Positions 44,128-53,261 of a stretch of 64,000 bases of DNA are shown piece after piece (the stretch's first letter is position 1; every line of letters starts with the position of its first letter). A program made the translations under genes and the position numbers. The stretch is from an uncultured Ilumatobacter sp. (GTDB lineage Bacteria > Actinomycetota > Acidimicrobiia > Acidimicrobiales > Ilumatobacteraceae). The notes beneath the pieces are model-generated. The model was given only the letters and a program-made list of their open reading frames with translations, was not told the DNA's origin and ran no database searches. The stretch covers positions 27,308 through 91,307 of the forward strand of contig CAJQPY010000012.1 of assembly GCA_905480335.1 (NCBI GenBank), read 5' to 3'.

Positions 44128-44576
44128 TCGAGGGGGAGCGCCGTGGTGTGCTTGATCTCCTCCATCACGAAGATTGTTCGGACGTCGTAGAGCTCGACTG
44201 CGTCGATGAGACGTTTATAGAAGGCGTCGTACGCTGCGATGCTCGGAACCATGACTTTGAGCGTGTAGTCGATGTCGCCGCTGGTGCGGTAGGTCTCGAC
44301 AATCTCGGGGAACCGCGCGACGGCAGCGCGAAACGATTCGATCCACGCCGAGCTGTGATCGTTGGTGCGGATGTTCACGAGCGCAGCTACGTCGAGGTTG
44401 ATCGACGACGGGTCGACGAGTGCAACTCGGCCGGCGATCACGCCACCATCCTCCAGGGCGCGAACCCGTCGCCAGCACGGCGCCGGTGTGAGTCCGACCT
44501 GGTCGCCGAGCTCGCGTGCGCTCAGGCTTCCATCTCGCTGGAGCAAACGCACAATATCCCGATCAACTTCATCCAC
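44112..44576 (-). CDS. Lrp/AsnC-family transcription regulator
   Basis: A 154-residue regulator. The winged helix-turn-helix spans residues 1-55: DEVDRDIVRLLQRDGSLSARELGDQVGLTPAPCWRRVRALEDGGVI. The RAM ligand domain follows: strand VDPSSINLDVAALVNIRTND, the helix around AWIESFRAAVARFPEIVETY, and GDIDYTLKVMVPSIAAYDAFYKRLI with the ligand-contacting GD-Y. Such regulators sense amino acids and form dimers to octamers. It has no adjacent amino-acid gene; the nearest intact divergent gene is the DUF6356 gene at 44691. The stop overlaps the hydrolase pseudogene. Confidence 0.9.
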   Translation of the reverse strand: MDEVDRDIVRLLQRDGSLSARELGDQVGLTPAPCWRRVRALEDGGVIAGRVALVDPSSINLDVAALVNIRTNDHSSAWIESFRAAVARFPEIVETYRTSGDIDYTLKVMVPSIAAYDAFYKRLIDAVELYDVRTIFVMEEIKHTTALPLDYATG

Positions 44577-44690
44577 AATAGAAGATTATTGCACATCACC
44601 GTATCTCGACGCTATAACGTTGCTCATAGTGGGGTCGGAGAATGAAAAAACGCAACACACGCTCGTCGCCGAACCTCTACGGTGGAGAAC

Positions 44691-44945
44691 ATGGAAATCC
44701 GGCAGCACTTCACCGAGCACCCGGCCTCAGTTGGAGAGACCTATGGGGAGCACTTCCGCGTCGCTGTTGGCTTTGCCGTTTCGTTGGCGGTCGCAGCTGC
44801 GGCTGCTGCCGTCCACGCCGTGGTCCCGTCGTGGTGCACGAAGACGGCAAGCTCGCGTATCGTCTCGCTTCACGAGCAGATGACGAGCGGCGCTCGGGCA
44901 GCGGTTCACCAGTCTGAGAAGAAGCGGCCGATCAGCGCCGCATAG
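44691..44945 (+). CDS. DUF6356-like small membrane protein
   Basis: An 84-residue protein from the ATG at 44691 (GGAG three bases upstream; the GTG at 44682 is an alternative). It starts with the conserved FTEHPASVGETYGEHFRVAVGFA block that I associate with DUF6356 proteins, followed by a membrane helix SLAVAAAAAAVHAVVPSW and a helix SRIVSLHEQMTSG. In that family the helix pair is close to this size, with no known function. It is a single gene transcribed away from the Lrp regulator, which could control it. Confidence 0.62.
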   Translation: MEIRQHFTEHPASVGETYGEHFRVAVGFAVSLAVAAAAAAVHAVVPSWCTKTASSRIVSLHEQMTSGARAAVHQSEKKRPISAA

Positions 44946-44997
44946 TCGGTAAGTTCGGGGACTCCCTCGAAGAGGGCGTTGACGGAGCCGGGGTCCA

Positions 44998-45708
44998 TCA
45001 GACGGCGAGAGCGGCCACGAATTCGGCGATGATCGAAGCGACTTCGTCGGCGTGGCTGCCCTCGTGCATCGAGTGGCCACCGCCCTCGAGTACGACGAGA
45101 CGGGCGTTCGGCATTTTTCGTTCGAGGTACTGGCCCGCACCAGCGTATTCGGGTCGGTCGTCGCCGCCTGCGAGGATGAGCGTCGGCGTTGCAATGTCAG
45201 CCACCCGATCCATGACCACGGAGTCGTCCTGCAGGTTCAGCGCAGCGACGCGCTCGGGGAGACCGAAACGGTGCGCATTCCTCTGCGAGCGCTCGTTCCA
45301 GGCCTCACGCTTCTTTGGATCACGAAATCCGGGGCCGGTGTTGAGAATGACGATGCCGCGGGTGCTGGCGGGCCGGGTCGCAGCATGAGCGAGCGCAAGG
45401 TACCCGCCGAGCGAATGACCGACCAGCACGGCGCGACCCTCGACCGATGCGAGCACCTCATCGAGGTCTGCGAGCGCTGCGTCGCGAGTGAACACGTCGG
45501 CGTCATCAGGGCAGGGGGAGTCCCCGTGGCCCGGAAGGTCGATGGCGATGATGGTGAAGCGGTCAGCGATGCGTTCGGCGACGGCATCCCAGGTGTGTGC
45601 GGTCTTCCCGAGCCCGTGGAGTAAGACGATGGCCGGGCCGGACCCACTCTGGACGGTATTGAGCTGCACGCTTGGCGACCGTACCGAGACTGAAGTGCCC
45701 AATGACAC
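44998..45708 (-). CDS. Alpha/beta hydrolase
   Basis: A 236-residue hydrolase of the 3-oxoadipate-enol-lactonase-like type. The oxyanion box is VLLHGLGKTAHTW, the nucleophile elbow GHSLGG carries the catalytic serine, the acid is in LILAGGDDRPEY and the histidine in LEGGGHSMHEGS. The cap is short. It should hydrolyse a small ester or lactone, but a haloperoxidase-like or C-C hydrolase role is not excluded. It converges on the DUF6356 gene 52 bp away and is divergent from the YczE-like gene, with about 46 bp between the starts. Confidence 0.85.
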   Translation of the reverse strand: MSLGTSVSVRSPSVQLNTVQSGSGPAIVLLHGLGKTAHTWDAVAERIADRFTIIAIDLPGHGDSPCPDDADVFTRDAALADLDEVLASVEGRAVLVGHSLGGYLALAHAATRPASTRGIVILNTGPGFRDPKKREAWNERSQRNAHRFGLPERVAALNLQDDSVVMDRVADIATPTLILAGGDDRPEYAGAGQYLERKMPNARLVVLEGGGHSMHEGSHADEVASIIAEFVAALAV

Positions 45709-45754
45709 CGCAACCTGAACTCATCCGGGCAGCGGATGCACCGATACTCGGCGG

Positions 45755-46540
45755 ATGAGTTTCGACCAGCGCAGTAGAGCTGACGCACCGACGATCGTGG
45801 ATCGTCTCCGCAATCGCGCTTGGTCGCGCGCCGGCGCCGTAGCGGTGGTGATGGCGACCGGGCCGACGCGTCGAGTGCTGGCGCTGTCGACGCGAGTCGC
45901 AATGCTCGTCATCGGGTCGCTGCTGATCGCTGCATCGGTTGCGGTCACGCTGTGGACCGAACTCGGACCCGGACCGCTCGACGTTTTGATCGGCGCAGTC
46001 CACAACCTCACCGGTTTGCCGATCTCGGTCGCGGTATGGGCGACTGTGGGTTCATTAATTGCGGTGGCGTGGATGCTCGGACGTCGTCCAGGCTTCGGGA
46101 CAATCATTTCGCCGTTCCTCATTGGCCCGATGTTGCAGGCTGTGTACGGCGTGCTCGCTGCGTTCGATGCGCCCGAATCAATCGTGGTTTGCATAGGGCT
46201 GCAGCTGTGCGCAATTTTCGGGATCGGTTTTGGTGCCGGGATTCTCATAGTCTCAGGCCTCGGCGCAGGTTCCGGTGAGCTATTCGCCAGTGCGGCATCA
46301 GACCGCACCGGCCACCCCGAGTCGCGGGTCCGCCCAGCGATCGAGCTGTCGTGGGTCGTCCTTGGCGTCGTGCTCGGCGGCCCAGCCGGGCTAGGCACCG
46401 TGATGGTGGCCGCGTTTATCGCTCCCGCCGTCGAATGTGGCTACCGGATCATCGATGGGCTCGCCGTCCGCTCTCGCCGCACGATGGTCACGACTCGCGG
46501 TGCGATCATCAGTCGCGAGCTCACCCACTCCGCTCGCTGA
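45755..46540 (+). CDS. YczE/YitT-like membrane protein
   Basis: A 261-residue protein with five hydrophobic helices after a basic cytosolic N-terminus of about 45 residues. ELGPGPLDVLIGAVHNLTGLPISVAVW and GLGAGSGELFASAASDRTG carry the paired Gly/Pro-rich loops typical of YczE-type proteins (related to YyaS and YitT). The family is believed to transport or sense small molecules; none is firmly assigned. It is a single gene. After its stop a 525-bp gap follows. Confidence 0.7.
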   Translation: MSFDQRSRADAPTIVDRLRNRAWSRAGAVAVVMATGPTRRVLALSTRVAMLVIGSLLIAASVAVTLWTELGPGPLDVLIGAVHNLTGLPISVAVWATVGSLIAVAWMLGRRPGFGTIISPFLIGPMLQAVYGVLAAFDAPESIVVCIGLQLCAIFGIGFGAGILIVSGLGAGSGELFASAASDRTGHPESRVRPAIELSWVVLGVVLGGPAGLGTVMVAAFIAPAVECGYRIIDGLAVRSRRTMVTTRGAIISRELTHSAR

Positions 46541-47065
46541 TATTTGCTAGCTCCCGGCACCAACCACCGTTTCAGCTGGCTTATGTTGCCGGGAGTTCAG
46601 CGTGGCCGCTGGTAGCGCGGTCGTCCCCGACAACGACGAAACGACCGAAACACCGAGAAACCAAAGGTCATAAGGGACGGTAACGAAAGTGCCGTTGAAT
46701 TGCGCCAGACCGTGGCGAGCACCTCAGCCGGAGTCGGATCGCGATCAAGTGGTCCATCAACCCGGTGATCTCGAGACGCGCACCGATCAGGCCAACTGGT
46801 CGCTTCGCGCCCCACGTTGCTGATTTCGACTCGTTGACGTACCAGCGAGGCGCAGTCTTCCAGCCGCTGTTTCTCGGCATCGAACAGCGACTGGTTTTGA
46901 GTCAGCGTTTAGTCGGGGCGTTGAGGAAATTGATGTGATTGCCCAGCTCCAGAACGTCGGCTTTGCTGCGAAGCAACGTCTCGACTTTCGCGTCGGAGGC
47001 GAATCTGTTCACGGTCACGGTGGGGACAGCTATGTCGCCGCTATCGATGGCAGTTGCGCGTGGCG
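46541..47065. other. Intergenic stretch with possible minus-strand relic
   Basis: No intact gene is recognised. On the minus strand two short frames look protein-like: one ends SKADVLELGNHINFLNAPTKR at a TGA at 46902-46904, and another, about 46715-46905, contains LFDAEKQRLEDCASLVRQRV. They could be remains of a gene downstream of the alkylsulfatase, but I cannot name a family. Confidence 0.3.
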
Positions 47066-48979
47066 TCAGGGTTCGATGAGGTTGGGACTGATGAAGGTGT
47101 CGAGGGCACCGAGCAACGTTTCGAGCACGGCTTTGTCGCCCGCGTCGATGGTGATCGTGCCGTCATCGATCCGGTCGTTGAGGTGTTCCGGATAAGTGAT
47201 CACGTCAACCACCACAGCCCGGTCCAAGGTCACTGCGACGTCGGCGTCGGTGGAGTTAGCGTCATGGTGAATCGTGGCGTTCTCGACCGTCAAGCGATGG
47301 GTGAGCGACTCCGCGTCTCCATTTAAGTCGGTGATCGTGAACGCGACCGACAGCGAATCGAGTGAGCACTTCGCCGGGTCGAGGCGAGAGCCCATCATGT
47401 CGATGATCTGTTCGCCGGTCATTCCTCTCGACAGCCCGGGCGGTCCGCCGCGGCCGAGCTGAATCGTGCCGTTGCGTAGCTCGAACGCTCCCATTAAATA
47501 TGCGTTACGCCAGGTGCTCGATTCGGCCTGGTAGCCGAGCTGCTCCATTGCGTCGGCTGAGAGCGAGCGAGCTTCGCGGTGCTTGGGATCTGCGAAGATC
47601 AGGTGCTTTAGAACCTCGACCGTCCAACGGTAGTCACCCTCGTCGAATGCGGTCTTCGCACCGCGCATGACACCGTCGGGGCCGCCCATCATTTCGACAT
47701 ATCGGATGCCAGCGTCGACGGGAGGGTGCGGTTGGAGGTTCGCAGGGTTGCCGTCGTACCAGCCGAGATAGCGGCTATAGACCGACCGGACGTTGTGTGA
47801 AACCGTGCCGTAGTAGCCCTGCACGTGTGACTGCGTCGAAAAGCAGTGAGGCAGGTCCGTCAGTTCAGCAGCGATCTCGTCGGGAGTGAGGCCGTGGTTC
47901 GCCAACCGGAGTGTCTGGTCGTGCATCCAGCGGTAGACGTCGCGTTGGAGTTTCAAGAAGCCCTCGACGTCATTGGCACCGAAGCGCGGCCAGTGGTGGC
48001 TGGCGAACATCGTGTCTGTGTGGGGCCCCCACATCCGCATCGCTTCGTGGATGTACTTGCTCCATGCGAGCGAGTCGCGTACCTGCGCGCCGCGAATTGG
48101 GTACAGGTTGTGCAGCGTGTGCGTGCAGTTTTCCGCCATGCACAGCAGTCGCTTATCGGGAAAGAAGAAATTCATCTCCGACGGCGCTTCGGCGTCGGGC
48201 GTGTTCTGGAACACGATCCGCACCCCGTCGACGTCGAGTTCGGTACCAGTCTCGGTGATCAACTCGGTCGGCGCGATCAGTCCCGACGTGCCGAGCGGAA
48301 CTGTCTTGCCGAGACCGGCGTCGACCTGGCCCATCGCTCCGAACGGGAGGAGCGGTCCGAACTGATACATCGACCGCCGACCCATGATTGGACCCGCCAA
48401 CACGTTCTCTCCCACCGCCTCGTGCATGAATCCTTCGGGGGCGATTACGCGAACGTCGCCATTCTGAACGGCCTCTCGAGTTGTCACGCCGAGCATCCCG
48501 CCGAAATGGTCGAGATGGCTGTGGGTGTAGATCACTGCGCTCACTGGGCGTTGACCCAGGTGTTCGTTTGCGAGTGCTAGGCAGGCGGCGGCGCACTCCT
48601 CGGCGGTCAACGGATCGATGATCAGCCACCCACTGTCGGCTTCGATGAAGGTGATGTTGCTGATGTCGTAGCCGCGGGCCTGCCAGACACCCTCGGCGAC
48701 CTGAAAGAGGCCGTGGATTGCGTTGAGTTTTCCCTGTCGCCACAGCCCGGGGTGAACGGTGTTCGGCGCGGCATCGTCGGTGCGGAGGAAGTCGTGGTTG
48801 GCTGTATCCCACACCGGCCAGCCGTTCTTTTCGATGCGGCCGGTCGGGTGTTGAGCGATGAGTCCGTGGGCTGCTGCGGCGAAGTCGACTCCGTCGTCGA
48901 AATCGATGACAGCTGCAGAGTTGCGTTCGCGGGTGAATGTCGAGGCGGGTTTAGGTGCGGTGTGATCGGTGTCAGCCAT
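47066..48979 (-). CDS. Alkylsulfatase (SdsA1/BDS1-like, metallo-beta-lactamase fold)
   Basis: A 637-residue type III sulfatase. The zinc site is T-H153-S-H155-L-D157-H158-FGG, preceded by LIIDPLTAEECA and followed by further ligands around MAENCTHTLHN. The second part (about residues 385-510) is the dimerisation domain with VDAGIRYVEMMGG, and the last 120 residues form an SCP2-like domain (LAVAFTITDLNGDAESL) that binds the alkyl chain. The family splits primary alkyl sulfates such as dodecyl sulfate to alcohol and sulfate. There is no signal peptide. It would allow growth on sulfate-ester surfactants or natural sulfolipids. It is monocistronic. Confidence 0.92.
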   Translation of the reverse strand: MADTDHTAPKPASTFTRERNSAAVIDFDDGVDFAAAAHGLIAQHPTGRIEKNGWPVWDTANHDFLRTDDAAPNTVHPGLWRQGKLNAIHGLFQVAEGVWQARGYDISNITFIEADSGWLIIDPLTAEECAAACLALANEHLGQRPVSAVIYTHSHLDHFGGMLGVTTREAVQNGDVRVIAPEGFMHEAVGENVLAGPIMGRRSMYQFGPLLPFGAMGQVDAGLGKTVPLGTSGLIAPTELITETGTELDVDGVRIVFQNTPDAEAPSEMNFFFPDKRLLCMAENCTHTLHNLYPIRGAQVRDSLAWSKYIHEAMRMWGPHTDTMFASHHWPRFGANDVEGFLKLQRDVYRWMHDQTLRLANHGLTPDEIAAELTDLPHCFSTQSHVQGYYGTVSHNVRSVYSRYLGWYDGNPANLQPHPPVDAGIRYVEMMGGPDGVMRGAKTAFDEGDYRWTVEVLKHLIFADPKHREARSLSADAMEQLGYQAESSTWRNAYLMGAFELRNGTIQLGRGGPPGLSRGMTGEQIIDMMGSRLDPAKCSLDSLSVAFTITDLNGDAESLTHRLTVENATIHHDANSTDADVAVTLDRAVVVDVITYPEHLNDRIDDGTITIDAGDKAVLETLLGALDTFISPNLIEP

Positions 48980-49295
48980 GGTCCAAGTTGAGCAGATAAG
49001 TCGACGATGTCACGACAGCGGACGGCACGGTCGTTTTCGCGCGGGCGATGAATAACGAATGATTTGCCGCCCGACAAACGAGCAAGATGCTCCGTGGCCC
49101 CGCCCCGAGGCGATTCGACGTTGTCGTGGTCCTCGCGGCGTCCGGTGTGTGCCGGAATGATCGGCACGGTTGGCAGGTGTAAGACGCCGACGGCATCCTG
49201 CCGCGTATTTTAGGCCACAAATCGGTGGGAACGGTCGCCGCGCTCGGTGATGACGTCGCGCTTCGGGCACGTCGACACATGGTTGACTGCCGATG
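48980..49295. other. Intergenic, nothing recognised
   Basis: About 315 bp between the alkylsulfatase start and the DinB-like gene end. Frames on the minus strand here are Thr/Arg-rich and show no family resemblance. Confidence 0.4.
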
Positions 49296-49877
49296 TCAGG
49301 GCGCCAAGACGTAGAACCCGTCGATTTCGGTCAGCAGCGGTGACCTGGGACGCATGGGCAGATCGTGGCCGAGGTTGACGGTGCGTACCTCGCCTATCCA
49401 TTGGGCGTGCTGATACTCGTGGTTGACTACTGCGACGAGCAACGTTCGCGCAATGACGTCTAGCTGCGCTGGGGCGACCACGTCGCGGCTGGCGATGTTT
49501 CCGATCCTAAATCGTAAGCGATCGGCGACGGCGTCGCGATACCTGCTGAGTCGATCAAGTCCGGGCAGGTCACCGCGATTCGTTTCGGCCGTCGCCCCAT
49601 CCATGAGTGAGTCAAGGCCGGGGTCGGGGCTCGGCTCGGCCGCTGTCAGGTTGCGAACCATAAAATGAGCGACTGCAGCTTGGTGCCCGAGGTGCCATCC
49701 AATCGCGCTCGATCGTTCGTGTGGCCGCCACTTCACCTCGCTTTCGCTGAGGTCGTGCCACAGCGATGCCGTGTAGCCGAGTGCCCGTTCGTACTCGGCG
49801 AGCAGTAGGTCGATTGAGGTGCCAGGGGTGTTGGCGCTCGGAAGTGAGGTGGCATCTGGAGCGGGGGGAGGTGTCAT
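49296..49877 (-). CDS. DinB-like four-helix protein
   Basis: A 193-residue protein of the DinB/YfiT fold. The metal-ligand histidines are expected at GWHLGHQAAVAHF (helix 2) and VVNHEYQHAQWIGEV (helix 4), the second being the conserved HEYxHxxQ-type motif. The family contains thiol-dependent transferases (for example mycothiol- or bacillithiol-using enzymes); in actinobacteria the cofactor could be mycothiol. The start ATG overlaps the stop of the upstream amine-oxidase remnant (ATGA at 49874-49877), so translation may still depend on that short frame. Confidence 0.78.
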   Translation of the reverse strand: MTPPPAPDATSLPSANTPGTSIDLLLAEYERALGYTASLWHDLSESEVKWRPHERSSAIGWHLGHQAAVAHFMVRNLTAAEPSPDPGLDSLMDGATAETNRGDLPGLDRLSRYRDAVADRLRFRIGNIASRDVVAPAQLDVIARTLLVAVVNHEYQHAQWIGEVRTVNLGHDLPMRPRSPLLTEIDGFYVLAP

Positions 49878-50122
49878 CGGGTCTCCGAATATCGCCGGGG
49901 GATCGGCGTGGTGCGGATCGACTCAGCGGTGCGTTCTGCGTCGGCAAGTGCGTCCTCGATATGTCCTGGGGTGATTGAGGACATCTCGGTCAAAATCCAG
50001 TGGAGGCAATCCCCGAGCGTCGAACGGCTGAATTGGGGGTCACCATATGTCGAGTAGCCGGTGAGGTCGGCCGTTGCCAGACCGGAGACGCAGGCACCTA
50101 CGACGATGACGTCACACTCCAT
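49874..50122 (-). pseudogene. Internally deleted flavin amine oxidase remnant
   Basis: An 82-codon frame starts MECDVIVVGACVSGLATAD, a FAD-binding Rossmann start in which the second Gly of GxGxxG is Cys, and then jumps straight to a stretch (LTGYSTYGDPQFSR ... TEMSSITPGHIEDALADAERTAESI) that resembles the extreme C-terminal FAD-contact region of flavin monoamine oxidases (TE....PGHIEGA..AGERAA). About 350 residues of a normal protein of 430 or more are missing, without a frame break. It cannot be an active oxidase. It remains translationally linked to the DinB-like gene by an ATGA overlap, which may explain why the reading frame survived. Confidence 0.66.
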
Positions 50123-50242
50123 GAGTGGAGCCTACGAGGTGAGGAACTCCGCACTGGCGCAGCCACTGGGTGCACCGATTGGTCCTCGACGTTTGCAGCT
50201 ATCCAACACTGGCGGGTTGCTGCATGTGAAACTTACTCTCGT

Positions 50243-50746
50243 ATGGACGTTTACCCGCCCACGTTGACCCTCGCCGCAGGGAGCAGACTCAGTGCCGGCC
50301 TACGCAAGGTTGGCTCGTCAGCGCCGGACCGTCGGACGACGTGGGCCGCACCTGATCCCTCGACGTTGATATCCGACCCGCGGATCGCACCCACGGCGAA
50401 CGCTGTGATCTGCGCAGTGCATGCTCGGTGGCCGGCTCCTATTGCGTCGATGCGTGTTGACCTGGTGCCGCCAGCGGCGCGTGTCGCAGGTGCAGAGACT
50501 AGTGCCGGTGAGCCGTTCCAGCCGGTCGAGACGGTTGCTCTCGCAGCTCCGCAGCGGAGTGCGGTCTTTGATCCTCCTGTGGTGGCCCGGCCGTTTCCGC
50601 CACCCACGGTCGAACAGTCGGCCGAATGGCTCGCTGTGGCTGCCGCAACGGACCGCAGTGGCGTGACCCGTCGACTTGCATTCGGCCTGGTCGCTGCTGC
50701 CGGAGCGGCGTGCGCAATCGTCGCCACCGCAATTTCACTGCTCTGA
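50243..50746 (+). CDS. Hypothetical protein with C-terminal membrane anchor
   Basis: From the ATG at 50243 the product has 167 residues. It is Pro/Ala-rich with no recognised domain, and ends in one hydrophobic helix, LAFGLVAAAGAACAIVATAISLL, so it is likely tail-anchored in the membrane. A frame upstream to 50000 is open, but opposes the amine-oxidase remnant and lacks support. Third positions are GC-rich from 50243 on. A possible -10 TACTCT is at 50234-50239, very close to the start. It lies 67 bp before the lipoprotein esterase. Confidence 0.45.
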   Translation: MDVYPPTLTLAAGSRLSAGLRKVGSSAPDRRTTWAAPDPSTLISDPRIAPTANAVICAVHARWPAPIASMRVDLVPPAARVAGAETSAGEPFQPVETVALAAPQRSAVFDPPVVARPFPPPTVEQSAEWLAVAAATDRSGVTRRLAFGLVAAAGAACAIVATAISLL

Positions 50747-50813
50747 CACCATCCGGTGAGGGAAGCGGTCGCACGCCCGATCGGTAGCGACGCCGGTCTG
50801 CGATGATGCGCTG

Positions 50814-51950
50814 GTGAAGATCTGTCCTCTGTTCGTCAGCGCTGCGCTCGTGATCGTCGGCTGTTCCGGGAGCGGCGCCACTTCCGACGCCGTAACGTCG
50901 ACACCACCGGCAACTGACTTGGTACCGGCAGATTCGACTCCTGAGTTCGAACCGGATTCGGGCGAGCCGTCCGTAAGTGTGCCCTCCGCCCCCAATGCGC
51001 CCACCACGACCGGCTCACCGGCCAGCGACGGGTTCGTGATTAACGGTCCGGCCCGGGTCCGCCCCGCGTGCGACTCGCTCACGCCGGGCGTCTCGGAGTT
51101 AACGCTTGAAGCCGGAGGTGCGGTGCACGACGTTCGGATCTTCGTGCCGACCAAGGTCGTGTCCGACCCGGCGCCGGTGGTGTTGAATTGGCACGGTCTC
51201 AGCTCTGACGGCGCTCAGCAGGCGGCGTTCAGTGGCTACGAGAGGTTGGCCGAGCAAGAGGGCTTTATCACTGTGCATCCGACGGGCGTTGGCCTCGGCT
51301 CGGATGGGCCCAACTTTTGGGAGGTGACCGGATTTGAGGTTCCCCAGGTTTACGACGATCCCAAGCGAGACGACCTCGCATTTGCCGACTCGTTGATCGA
51401 CATGATCGTTGCCGACTGGTGCGCAGACCCTGACCGGGTGTACTCAACCGGCATGTCGAACGGGGGATATTTCACGGCCGAGTTGTTGTGTCGCCGAGCC
51501 GACCGCATTGCGGCGGCGGTCTCGGTCGCAGGGACCACTCACCCGGAGAACTGCGCACCCTCCCGAGCGGTGCCATATCTCGCGTTTCACGGGACCGATG
51601 ACACCGTGGTGCCATATTTGGGCACCGGCGAGTCGATCCTCATTGAAGAGGCTGACCCTGACGGATTTTTCGGGCAGGTGATGCCCGACGAGTTCGCCGA
51701 GTTCGCTGCTGATGCGGGATGCGCCCCCGACCCTGTCAGGACCGAAGAGACGCCAGAGGTCGTCAGTTACGTGTACAGCGGCTGTGCCGAGGACGTGCCG
51801 ATGACGTTCTACGAGGTCGTCGGCGGCGGCCACACGTGGCCCGACTCGCCGTTGGCCGACCAGATAACCGGCACAGTGTTGGGGTTCGTCACCGACGACA
51901 TAAGCGCGACTGTCGACGGGTGGGCGTTCATGTCGCAGTTTTCACTCTGA
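50814..51950 (+). CDS. Secreted PHB-depolymerase/feruloyl-esterase-like lipoprotein
   Basis: A 378-residue lipoprotein starting with GTG at 50814. The leader ends with the lipobox IVGC (C17) and is followed by a Ser/Thr/Pro-rich linker to about residue 75. The catalytic domain is of the LpqC/PHB-depolymerase alpha/beta-hydrolase type: oxyanion VVLNWHGLSSDG, nucleophile S215 in GMSNGG, acid D263 in FHGTDDTVVPY, and H340 in VGGGHTWPDS. It should act outside the membrane on polyester or aryl esters (polyhydroxybutyrate, feruloyl or acetyl-xylan esters). The spacing to aroQ is 49 bp, but the function is unrelated. Confidence 0.85.
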   Translation: MKICPLFVSAALVIVGCSGSGATSDAVTSTPPATDLVPADSTPEFEPDSGEPSVSVPSAPNAPTTTGSPASDGFVINGPARVRPACDSLTPGVSELTLEAGGAVHDVRIFVPTKVVSDPAPVVLNWHGLSSDGAQQAAFSGYERLAEQEGFITVHPTGVGLGSDGPNFWEVTGFEVPQVYDDPKRDDLAFADSLIDMIVADWCADPDRVYSTGMSNGGYFTAELLCRRADRIAAAVSVAGTTHPENCAPSRAVPYLAFHGTDDTVVPYLGTGESILIEEADPDGFFGQVMPDEFAEFAADAGCAPDPVRTEETPEVVSYVYSGCAEDVPMTFYEVVGGGHTWPDSPLADQITGTVLGFVTDDISATVDGWAFMSQFSL

Positions 51951-51999
51951 TTGCGACGCTCCCGCTTCCAGATGGGCGGTGAGGCCTACGCTCGGGTGA

Positions 52000-52437
52000 A
52001 TGGCGAAGATCCTCATTCTGAACGGGCCGAATTTGAACCTGCTCGGAACCCGTGAGCCCGCGGTCTACGGCGCCGACACGCTCGACAACATCGTCGAGGA
52101 GTTGCGGTCGCTTGCGGCCGTCCGGGGATACGAGATCGACGCAGTGCAGTCCAACGTCGAAGGTGAGTTAGTCGATGCGCTCCATGCTGCTCGCACGACC
52201 ATCTCCGGTGTTGTTTTTAACCCCGGGGCCTACACCCACACGTCGATCGCGCTCCGAGACGCGATCTCGGCGATCGAGTTACCGGTCGTCGAGACCCATC
52301 TCTCGAACGTGCACGCCCGCGAGGATTTCCGGCACACGTCGATGTTGACCGCCGTGTGCCTTGGTGTAGTCGGCGGGTTCGGTCGATCGAGCTATCGCCT
52401 TGCACTCGACGCATTGATCACTCACCTCGAGGGGTGA
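52000..52437 (+). CDS. aroQ: 3-dehydroquinate dehydratase, type II
   Basis: A 145-residue type II dehydroquinase, third step of the shikimate pathway, acting as a dodecamer in the cytosol. The start KILILNGPNLNLLGTREPAVYG contains the catalytic arginine and tyrosine (R18, Y23), VVFNPGAYTHTSIALRDA the Asn and Thr/Ser that bind substrate, and ETHLSNVHAREDFRH the catalytic His and lid arginine. The length matches the family. Other aro genes are not in the window, so this gene stands alone, as it often does. Confidence 0.95.
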   Translation: MAKILILNGPNLNLLGTREPAVYGADTLDNIVEELRSLAAVRGYEIDAVQSNVEGELVDALHAARTTISGVVFNPGAYTHTSIALRDAISAIELPVVETHLSNVHAREDFRHTSMLTAVCLGVVGGFGRSSYRLALDALITHLEG

Positions 52438-52613
52438 CTGTCGGGATCAGGATGCAGCGGAAGCGATGGGCGTATGCCACGGATGGCGCTATGCATCTCC
52501 GACCTGATCTGCTGCCACCTGGAACTCCTCGAGTCGGCGACTGCGGTAGCCACTGATGTGCAGCGGGAATTGTGCAGGGCGCGGTCGAGGTCGCCTCGGC
52601 CTTGTCTCAGTTT

Positions 52614-53261
52614 CTACGACACAACGCAAACGACCCCCGGTGTCGGGTCGGTAGTGCCGATCACGGCCAAGCGGCCCGCAGTGCTCGGCTCGTAGTCGCA
52701 GGCGAGCCACCACGAACGCACGTCGATTGCCGTCAAGTCGACGGTGCCGTTGGTCACGGCATGAACCGAGTCGCAGTGCGCCCCGGTGAACTGCACATCG
52801 CCGAAGAACAGTCCCTCCTCGAGCATGTCTCGAATGAAGTAGCCAAGGCTCCGATACCTCGATTGTGGGTCGGTGCCATCGGCGGCTACCCAAGCGCCGG
52901 AAAAGCGCATGATGTCGGCTCGTGTCGAGCCTGGATTGATCCCAGCAGCGCCGATGGGGCGACGCAGGTCGTCGTTGGGGCACACGATCACCGAGTAGCA
53001 ACTCCCCCGGTGTTGACGGAGGGAGTTCCGGCGGCGGGTCCTACACGATTGTGCCGATGACCTCGGTTTCGCCCGGTCCGTCTCGGATGGGGTTATATGA
53101 GCGCACCTACACAAGCAACATCGAGGAGTCGGTCCAGGGTGAGATGAGGTCGTCGCGCCGGGTGAGAGTGTCGGAGCGTCGATCCCAACTTGCTGTGCGG
53201 CCCTGGCAATGTGCACATAGAGTTCGCCTGCTGCGTCGGCGACCCTCGGCCAGTCGTACAT
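52614..53261 (-). pseudogene. PhnD-like substrate-binding protein, decayed
   Basis: The minus strand starts like a phosphonate/phosphate-type binding protein of the PhnD family, LPMYDWPRVADAAGELY...QQVGIDAP. Around 53180 similarity moves to the next frame (DTLTRRDDLISPWTDSSMLL, then VRSYNPIRDG and ETEVIGTIV), where two in-frame TAG stops occur, at LLV* and IV*. It then returns to the first frame with SCYSVIVCPNDD, GDVQFTGAHCDSVHAVTNG (ligand hinge), TAIDVRSWWLA and GTTDPTPG. These follow the order of intact homologues. So the gene has at least two compensating indels and two stops. In its present state the frame-preserving read gives 243 residues with a scrambled centre. Confidence 0.68.

Noticed and set aside
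46935..47326. Short plus-strand frames opposite the alkylsulfatase C-terminus.
   Set aside because: They overlap the SCP2-like domain of the alkylsulfatase and have no own support.
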